Shown here in pieces: positions 58,560-64,000 of a stretch of 64,000 bases of DNA. The stretch's first letter is position 1. The number at the start of each line of letters is the position of its first letter. A program made the translations under genes and the position numbers. The DNA is from Amycolatopsis sp. cg9 (GTDB lineage Bacteria; Actinomycetota; Actinomycetes; Mycobacteriales; Pseudonocardiaceae), in assembly GCF_041346945.1 (NCBI RefSeq), contig NZ_CP166850.1, positions 310,001 through 374,000 of the forward strand, written 5' to 3'. The notes beneath the pieces are model-generated. The model did no database searches. It saw nothing but the letters and a program-made list of their open reading frames with translations, and was not told where the DNA came from.

Positions 58560-59147
58560 TCAGGCTTTCCGCGATCGTGGCGAATGGTGCTCGGCGAGCG
58601 CGTGCTCGGCCGCGGCGATGAGGGTCCGCTTCGTGGACTCCGGCGAGCGCGCGTCGCAGGTGACGACCTCCACCGCCGGCGGGACCTTGAGGGCTTCGCG
58701 CACCTGCGCGGGTGCGTGCTGGCGGGTGTCCTCGAACTGGTTGATGGCCACCAGGAACGGCAGGCCGCGCGACTCGAAGAAGTCGATCGAGGCGAACGAG
58801 TCCGCCAGGCGGCGGGTGTCGACCAGGACGATCGCGGCCACCGCGCCGCAGACCAGGTCGTCCCACATGAACCAGAACCGGTGCTGGCCCGGGGTGCCGA
58901 AGACGTAGAGGATCAGGTCGTCGGCGAGGGTGAGCCTGCCGAAGTCCATCGCGACCGTCGTGGCGAACTTCCCCGGCACCGCTTCGGTCCGGTCGACGCC
59001 GACCGCCGCCGTCGTCATCAGCGCTTCGGTGCGCAGCGGGTCGATTTCCGAGACGGCGCCGACGAACGTCGTCTTGCCGGCCCCGAAGCCGCCCGCGACG
59101 ACGATCTTGGCCGAGGTGATCAGTTTGTCAGAGTGCACGTAGTCCAC
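58560..59147 (-). CDS. conservon GTP-binding protein (CvnD type)
   Basis: A 195-residue small GTPase: P-loop GGFGAGKTTF, switch region with VDRTEAVPGKFATTVAMDFGRL, G3-like FGTPGQHRF, and NQFED in place of NKxD. CvnD proteins switch the CvnA kinase-like complex at the membrane in streptomycetes. GTG 59147 overlaps the DUF742 gene by 20 bases; GTG 59138 is an alternative. Confidence 0.92.
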   Translation of the reverse strand: MDYVHSDKLITSAKIVVAGGFGAGKTTFVGAVSEIDPLRTEALMTTAAVGVDRTEAVPGKFATTVAMDFGRLTLADDLILYVFGTPGQHRFWFMWDDLVCGAVAAIVLVDTRRLADSFASIDFFESRGLPFLVAINQFEDTRQHAPAQVREALKVPPAVEVVTCDARSPESTKRTLIAAAEHALAEHHSPRSRKA

Positions 59148-59505
59148 TGAGGACCCTTTCGAGCAGGTCGTTGCGTTCGTCCCAGGAGGCGTCCGCGGTG
59201 AGCGTGTCGCGGATGGACACCTGGCCGGCGCTGAGCAGGTCGCCGATGAGCACCCTGGCCACCCCGAGCGGCACGCCGAGGTGGGCCCCGACCTCGGCCA
59301 CCGAACGCTTTTGCTGGCACAGCTGCATCACCGCGGCCAGGGGGTTGGTCGGGCTGAAGGACGCCGTGCGGCCTTCCGCCGTCGTCTCGACGAGGGCTTC
59401 CACCGCCAGGTCGACCTTCGGCCGGGTGCGGCCCGCGGTCCAGGCGTAGGGCCGGGCCAGCGACGCCGTGTGCCGCCCGCCCTCGCGTCGCCGGCCGTCG
59501 GTCAC
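59128..59505 (-). CDS. conservon DUF742 protein (CvnC type)
   Basis: A 125-residue winged-helix-like protein: [12 protein letters not shown], then [35 protein letters not shown], the helix-turn-helix part of DUF742, ending in [12 protein letters not shown]. It forms the conservon complex with the roadblock protein and GTPase. GTG overlaps the roadblock gene stop by four bases. Confidence 0.92.
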   Translation of the reverse strand: MTDGRRREGGRHTASLARPYAWTAGRTRPKVDLAVEALVETTAEGRTASFSPTNPLAAVMQLCQQKRSVAEVGAHLGVPLGVARVLIGDLLSAGQVSIRDTLTADASWDERNDLLERVLSGLRAL

Positions 59506-59936
59506 CGGGCCGCCCCCGGGGAGGCCGCCGGCCGCGCCGGGGTCTCGACCACCTTCCCGACCCGGTCCACGAGCAGCGTCATCTCGTAGCCCACCAGCCC
59601 GATGTCGCAGCCCGGGTTGGCCAGCACCACCAGGTTGGAGCCGTCGCCGACGTTCATCAGCAGCAGGAAGCCCTGCTCCATCTCGATCACCGACTGCACG
59701 ACCCGGCCCGCGGTGAACAGGTCGGCCGTGCCGAGCGCGAGGCTCGCGAGCCCGGACGCGATCGCCGAGAGCTGGTCGCCGCGGTCGCGGGGCAGGGTTT
59801 CGTTCGCCGCCACGAGCAGGCCGTCCGCCGAGACGAGCGCGGCGTGCGCCACCCCGGGCACCTCCTGCGTGAACGCCGACACCAGCCAGTTCCGGGACCC
59901 GTCGGTCACTTCCGTTCCTTCCTGCCGGGTACTCAT
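59502..59936 (-). CDS. conservon roadblock/LC7 protein (CvnB type)
   Basis: A 144-residue roadblock protein: [42 protein letters not shown], and a central beta-strand pair ([18 protein letters not shown]). Such proteins act as GTPase partners or activating factors. ATG overlaps the CvnA stop by four bases. Confidence 0.93.
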   Translation of the reverse strand: MSTRQEGTEVTDGSRNWLVSAFTQEVPGVAHAALVSADGLLVAANETLPRDRGDQLSAIASGLASLALGTADLFTAGRVVQSVIEMEQGFLLLMNVGDGSNLVVLANPGCDIGLVGYEMTLLVDRVGKVVETPARPAASPGAAR

Positions 59937-62155
59937 CGCTGCTCCGCGTCCGGCTCGGCCGCGACCCGGTGACGGGCCGCGCGCATGCCGCTGTAGTGCC
60001 GGGAAAGGTTGTTCCGCACCGCGGCCGGGTCACGGAAGGACGGATCCGCCTCCGGCGGGCGGCGCGGGGCGGCGGAGCCCGGTGCCAGCTGGGCGCCGGG
60101 CTGCCGGGTCGGCAGGCCCGAGTCGGTGAACTCGGCGTCGCCGACGGCCCCGACCGCGGCTTCCGCGGCCTGCCGCACCTGGTCGGCGGGGCTCGCCCAG
60201 CCGCCGGGGCGCGCCGCTTTCGGCGGGGTTTCGGCGAACCAGTGCGAGAGCATCTGGTCGAAGATCGGGGTCGGCGGGTCCGCCGGCAGCTCGGGACCGG
60301 GTTCTTCGGCGGGCCACCGGGGTTCGAGCTCGTGCCGCGCGGCGCCGTTGACACCGGCCGGGGGCAGCGCGAGCGTGCCGGGCCGCGGCGGCAGGTCGAC
60401 CAGGACCAGCACGCCGGGGACGTGCACGCTGGCGGTGATGCCGGCGCTCGCGGTCCGCGTGGTCGTCGGCCGCAGCCGGACGGTGATCCCGTGCGAGGCG
60501 GCCAGCCTGCTCACCACGAACAGGCCCATCCGGCGGGTGGTCTCCGGGCTCACCGACGCGCCGGCGGCCAGCCGGGCGTTGGCCGCTTCCAGGTCTTCGC
60601 GGGTCATGCCGAGGCCGGTGTCGACGACCTCGACCAGCACGCCGCCGTCGAAGCCGCGGTCGGCGGTGAGCACGACCTGCTGGTCCGGCGGCGACGACCG
60701 GATGGCGTTCTCCAGCAGCTCCGCGAGGATGTGCACGACGTCGGCCGCGGCTTCGGCCTGCACCGAGCCGCGCGGCGCGTTGCCGAGGGTGATGCGCTGG
60801 TAGTCCTTGACCTCAGACGTCGCCGCCCGCAGCAGCTCGACCGTCGCGACCGGGCCGGTTTCCCGCCGCACCGGCCGGCCGCCGGCGAGGACCTGCAGGT
60901 TCTCGCCGTTGCGCCGCAGCCGGGTCGCGATGTGGTCGATCTGGAACAGCTCGGCCAGCCGCTGCGGGTCCTGCTCGTCGGCCTCGAGGTCCTCGATCAC
61001 CGAAAGCTGCAGTTCCACCAGCGACTGGCTGCGCCGCGAGAGCGTCATGAACATCTCGCTGACCTGGATCCGCATCTCGGCCTGCTCGCCGACGGCGAGC
61101 CGGACCGCCTGCCGGTGCATGTCGTCGAAGGCCCGGGCGAGCTGGCCGACCTCCTCCTCCGAGTCGACCGGGAGCGGCGGGGTCGCGCGCCAGTCGACGT
61201 CCTCGCCCTGCCGGATGCGGTCGATGGTGCCGGGCAGCCGGCGGCGCGCGGTGTCGAGCGCGGCCGCGTGCAGCCGCCGGATCGGGGCCACGACCGACCG
61301 GGCGACGGCGAGCGCGATGGCCAGGGCGCCGAGCAGCGACGCGAGCACCAGCGCGGCGTCGCGCAATGCGTCCGAGCGGGCCAGGTTGGTCTGCGCGCCG
61401 ACCGCGTCCGAAAGCGTTTTCACCTGTTCGGCCAGGACGGTGCCGAGCACCGCGCGCTTCGCCGCCGGTCCACCCGCGCCCGGGCTGGTCGCCGCGGCGA
61501 ACCGGGCAGCCGCCGCGCCGGCCGGCATCACCCGGCGGATCTGCCCGGTGAGCACCGCCTCTTCGGACCCGGCGCGCTCGGCCGCCGCGGCGCTGCCGGC
61601 CTCACCGGCCACCGCTTCCTGGACGGCGAGCACGGTCCTCAGCTGCACCAAGGCCGCACTGAGCCCCGCCGACGCGCCGAGATCGGTGTTGCCGGATTGG
61701 CCGACGACGCCGGGGATCACTTCGCTGAGCGCGACCGTGAAGTCGTGGTAAGCGGTGGTTTTCCCGGCCGCGGAACCGGCCTGCTGCCGCAGGTCGGCCA
61801 ATTTCCCGAGCTGATCTTCCAATGCGCGGGCGAGCTCCGGGGTGAGCTGCGAAAATGCGGCGTCCCGGCGGACCGACGCGGCTTTCCCGTCGACGGCGGC
61901 GGTCTGGGCGGCGGCACCGTCGTGGATCATCTCGTCGTCGACGAGCCCGGCGAGTTCGGAAATCCCTTGCACCACGGGCATTTGGTCGCGCACGGCGCTG
62001 AGCCCGCCGGCCCGCGCGAGTTCACCCTGCACCCGGGCGCCGGCCAGCAGCAAGGCGACCAGGACGGGCAGCAGCAGCACGACGGAGATCTTGGTGCGCA
62101 GCCCCCAGTCACCCGGATTCCAGGAGGGGGCGGAACGACGTATGTCTTCTTTCAT
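59933..62155 (-). CDS. conservon sensor histidine kinase-like protein (CvnA type) with NIT domain
   Basis: About 740 residues: membrane helix 1 (about 24-40), a large extracellular helical domain of the nitrate/nitrite-sensing type (about 45-265), membrane helix 2 (about 268-285), HAMP (about 290-345), a dimerisation-like helix region without an obvious phosphorylatable His box ([17 protein letters not shown]), then an ATPase domain (N box [10 protein letters not shown] near 480, DTGLGM near 515, [12 protein letters not shown] near 545), and a Pro-rich tail. ATG 62155 was chosen because the 26 codons before it (from ATG 62233) use many A/T third positions, unlike the gene. Confidence 0.9.
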   Translation of the reverse strand: MKEDIRRSAPSWNPGDWGLRTKISVVLLLPVLVALLLAGARVQGELARAGGLSAVRDQMPVVQGISELAGLVDDEMIHDGAAAQTAAVDGKAASVRRDAAFSQLTPELARALEDQLGKLADLRQQAGSAAGKTTAYHDFTVALSEVIPGVVGQSGNTDLGASAGLSAALVQLRTVLAVQEAVAGEAGSAAAAERAGSEEAVLTGQIRRVMPAGAAAARFAAATSPGAGGPAAKRAVLGTVLAEQVKTLSDAVGAQTNLARSDALRDAALVLASLLGALAIALAVARSVVAPIRRLHAAALDTARRRLPGTIDRIRQGEDVDWRATPPLPVDSEEEVGQLARAFDDMHRQAVRLAVGEQAEMRIQVSEMFMTLSRRSQSLVELQLSVIEDLEADEQDPQRLAELFQIDHIATRLRRNGENLQVLAGGRPVRRETGPVATVELLRAATSEVKDYQRITLGNAPRGSVQAEAAADVVHILAELLENAIRSSPPDQQVVLTADRGFDGGVLVEVVDTGLGMTREDLEAANARLAAGASVSPETTRRMGLFVVSRLAASHGITVRLRPTTTRTASAGITASVHVPGVLVLVDLPPRPGTLALPPAGVNGAARHELEPRWPAEEPGPELPADPPTPIFDQMLSHWFAETPPKAARPGGWASPADQVRQAAEAAVGAVGDAEFTDSGLPTRQPGAQLAPGSAAPRRPPEADPSFRDPAAVRNNLSRHYSGMRAARHRVAAEPDAEQR

Positions 62156-62471
62156 CGGTGGCGTGGCTCGATTCGTACCGGTGGCCCGAGAACGATTTCC
62201 GGTTCCTTTTCCGCGGAATTCAGCCGGTGACATAACTCCGTCGGCACCGGGGCTGTCAAGGAACGCGAGCCGTTTCCCCCGTACGCATCAGCTACACAGG
62301 GTGAACTTCCACCGCACGGCTTTTTACCCTTGCGGAGGGTGAGATCGAGTCGAAGAAGGCACGGGATCCCGTGCGGGGTAGGTGATTTTCCGCCTTGGCG
62401 GGACGAGCGAGTCCCGCCAAGGCGAAAGTGGACTCAGGCCGCCCGAGCACGGACCGTGGTCCCCACCCCGA
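62156..62471. other. upstream region of the conservon, no gene seen
   Basis: About 315 bases with a locally AT-richer stretch (62156-62270) that should hold the cvnA promoter, followed by GC-rich DNA with an imperfect inverted pair CCGCCTTGGCGGGACGAG / AGTCCCGCCAAGGCG at about 62389-62424. No coding signal with a plausible start. Confidence 0.55.
62389..62424. terminator. inverted repeat CCGCCTTGGCGGGAC / GTCCCGCCAAGGCG
   Basis: Arms CGCCTTGGCGGGAC and GTCCCGCCAAGGCG around a short GAGCGA loop make a strong hairpin between the secreted PPC/PKD gene and cvnA. With no adjacent U tract it may be a terminator for the upstream minus-strand gene. Confidence 0.55.
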
Positions 62472-62475
62472 GCGC

Positions 62476-62586
62476 CCCAATGTGGCGTTCGGTGCGTCAG
62501 ACGCACCCAATGTGGCGTTCGGTGCGTCAGACGCACCCAATGTGGCGTTCGGTGCGTCAGACGCAACCAACGCCACATTGGGGCGC
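62476..62586. repeat. family A 30-bp repeat array, three units plus inverted closure
   Basis: Units at 62476-62505, 62506-62535 and 62536-62565 (each CCCAATGTGGCGTTCGGTGC and on), then an inverted copy. The outer ends GCGCCCCAATGTGGCGTT (62472-62489) and AACGCCACATTGGGGCGC (62569-62586) pair perfectly. It lies 27 bases after the stop of the downstream-coded minus-strand gene at 62614. Confidence 0.93.
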
Positions 62587-62613
62587 TTGGACGGCTCCCG
62601 AGCGGGCCGGGGA

Positions 62614-64000
62614 TCAGCTGGCGCGGACCGCGGTCACGCCGGTCAGCCGGTTGTCCACCGGGTGGCTGTCACCGTCGTAGCGGCCGTCGAGGGTGGCCGT
62701 CACCTCGAACTCCGCCTGGCCCGCCGCGGCGTCGGCCGCCGTGTACGAATAGGCGAACGGGAACTCCACGCGGCCGCCCGCCGGCACGAACTGGGTCAGC
62801 GTGCCGACCTCTTCGAAGTACCCGCTCTCGCCCTTCCGGCGCAGCGAGACGACGACCTTCTCGTCGTAGCGGTTGTTCACCACCGACACCTTGACCGGCT
62901 TGGTCTGCCCCGCGCGGGCCTGCGCGGGCAGGGACAGCCCGGTCAGCGTGACGTCGTGCGTCTCGACGTGCACCACCTGGCTGCCGGTGCCCGAGCGCCC
63001 GTCGTCGGTCGTCGCGCTGATCTCCAAGCGGTAGTCGCCGTCGGCGGCGTAGCGGTGCGTCAGCGTCGCGTTCGACGTCAGTGCCACCGACGTGCCGTCA
63101 CCGAACTTCAGCTCGCCGCTGACCAGCGGACGGCCGAGGCGGTCGCCCGCGTTCGGGAACATCTGGATGTCGTCGAACACCGACTTCCCACCGGAGTTGA
63201 GGTACACGTTGGGCGTCAGCGCCGGCGCGGTCGTCAGGCGGATCTCGTACGGGGACGCGCCGTCCGCGTCGATGCCCACCCGGATCCAGTACTGCAGGCC
63301 CGCCGTGGCCGTGAAGACCACGCGCTTGGCGGTGTCCAGCTCCCCCGCGCAGTCCACTTCGGACAGTTCAGGGCCGCGGTACACCGCGACCGACGGCGTC
63401 CGGCCGCCCCGCCGCTCCACGCTGATCGGCCGCGTGCGGTCCGGGGTGTACCGGTACCACACCGAGTGGTCGGCCTCGGGATCGCAGCTCGCCGTCACCT
63501 CGCCCGGCTCGCTCGTGGACCGCGACAGGTCGCCCGAGAACGTCCCGGGCAGCGTCGCCACCGCGGCGGCCGCGAAGTCGTCGTTGGGCTCCCGCGGGAC
63601 ACTGGAGAGGTCCAGCGTGGCCACCTGGCCGGCGCCGGAGTACGGCTTGAACACCATGATGTGGTATGTCTGCCCGGCGGTGACCAGGAACGTCACCGAC
63701 GGCCCGGAGTTCCACTCCGCACAAGCGCCGGGCACCTGCGACAGCGCCCCGCGCGAGCCGGTGTAGACGGCGATGAAGGGCAGCTGGCCGGCCCCCGTGG
63801 GCAGGGCCCGGACGAACCCGTCGGCGGACGCGGTGTAGTCGTACCACGCGCTCGTCGCGATCCAGGCGTAGCACGAGGTCGGGTCGTCGGCGGCCTTCGT
63901 CCCTTCGCCGAAGTCCTGGGTGGCCCGGAAGGGCAGGGCGGTGACGGTGGTGGCGGTGTCGAAATCGTCGTTGGCCGGTGTGTCGGCGTGCGCGGTGGCC
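62614..64000 (-). CDS. secreted PPC/PKD/CARDB-like beta-sandwich protein (5' end outside window)
   Basis: At least 461 residues. The visible N-terminal end (ATAHADTPANDDFDTATTV) looks like the tail of a signal peptide, so the start is probably just beyond base 64000. Two related segments, PANDDFDTATTVTALP and REPNDDFAAAAVATLP, each open a PPC-like domain; then a PKD-like domain (GTSVALTSNATLTHRYAADGDYRLEISATTDDG) and a CARDB-like domain (KPVKVSVVNNRYDEKVVVSL). No catalytic domain is visible, so it may be a surface or matrix adhesin, or the missing start may hold more. Confidence 0.85.
   Translation of the reverse strand, partial: ATAHADTPANDDFDTATTVTALPFRATQDFGEGTKAADDPTSCYAWIATSAWYDYTASADGFVRALPTGAGQLPFIAVYTGSRGALSQVPGACAEWNSGPSVTFLVTAGQTYHIMVFKPYSGAGQVATLDLSSVPREPNDDFAAAAVATLPGTFSGDLSRSTSEPGEVTASCDPEADHSVWYRYTPDRTRPISVERRGGRTPSVAVYRGPELSEVDCAGELDTAKRVVFTATAGLQYWIRVGIDADGASPYEIRLTTAPALTPNVYLNSGGKSVFDDIQMFPNAGDRLGRPLVSGELKFGDGTSVALTSNATLTHRYAADGDYRLEISATTDDGRSGTGSQVVHVETHDVTLTGLSLPAQARAGQTKPVKVSVVNNRYDEKVVVSLRRKGESGYFEEVGTLTQFVPAGGRVEFPFAYSYTAADAAAGQAEFEVTATLDGRYDGDSHPVDNRLTGVTAVRAS

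Overview
The window is very GC-rich actinobacterial DNA (most genes have almost only G or C at third codon positions). An F420-dependent luciferase-like oxidoreductase, an ImuA'/ImuB/DnaE2 mutasome with mycobacterial-type SOS boxes, a CvnA-D conservon, a CebR-type operator and many TetR/LacI regulators point to a filamentous actinomycete. The overall gene style suggests Pseudonocardiaceae (Amycolatopsis-like); this is an inference from content, not a database match. No rRNA, tRNA, CRISPR array, prophage or insertion sequence was recognised.

Layout. 1-9752: secreted plant cell-wall degradation, with a PL11 rhamnogalacturonan lyase (cut by the window edge) and an SGNH-GH5-FnIII-CBM2 enzyme on the minus strand behind a perfect CebR-type box, and divergently a PL26-like exo-lyase, CE12-like acetylesterase and GH35 beta-galactosidase operon for rhamnogalacturonan I. 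9731-13522: a lipoprotein and an RsbQ/RsbP-like stress module between two STAS proteins. 13529-18691: VOC protein, LysR/DapA-family pair, methyltransferase, small ORF and glmS. 18695-23391: a BNR_4 propeller protein, then a self-contained P450-TetR-ferredoxin-ferredoxin reductase operon. 24111-28170: a second TetR-P450 operon with an FMN-binding protein, divergent from an aldo/keto reductase and LLM oxidoreductase. 28172-34545: LacI-controlled sugar ABC importer without its ATPase, divergent from a glycogen-debranching-like glycosidase. 34542-36689: SRPBCC/MarR pair and an atypical lower-GC orphan gene. 36734-38731: GH51-like secreted hydrolase with FnIII and CBM2. 38811-46514: DnaE2, a HAD phosphatase, RibB, and an imuB/imuA' operon containing a repeat-filled extra ORF. 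46749-49591: NDH-2 and a secreted TAP-like hydrolase whose 3' ends overlap. 50049-55326: GntR-ABC exporter operon followed by three tandem copies of a secreted alpha/beta hydrolase domain, one degenerate. 55477-57472: ferritin, SDR, thioesterase. 57783-62155: conservon with an MHYT membrane protein as its last gene. 62614-64000: secreted PPC/PKD/CARDB-like protein, cut by the window edge.

The most unusual signals are (i) three unrelated intergenic repeat families, all with an exact 30-bp period and several closed by an inverted copy, scattered over at least seven intergenic sites, and (ii) a 201-bp-period repeat ORF that sits between imuA' and imuB with stop/start overlaps on both sides.
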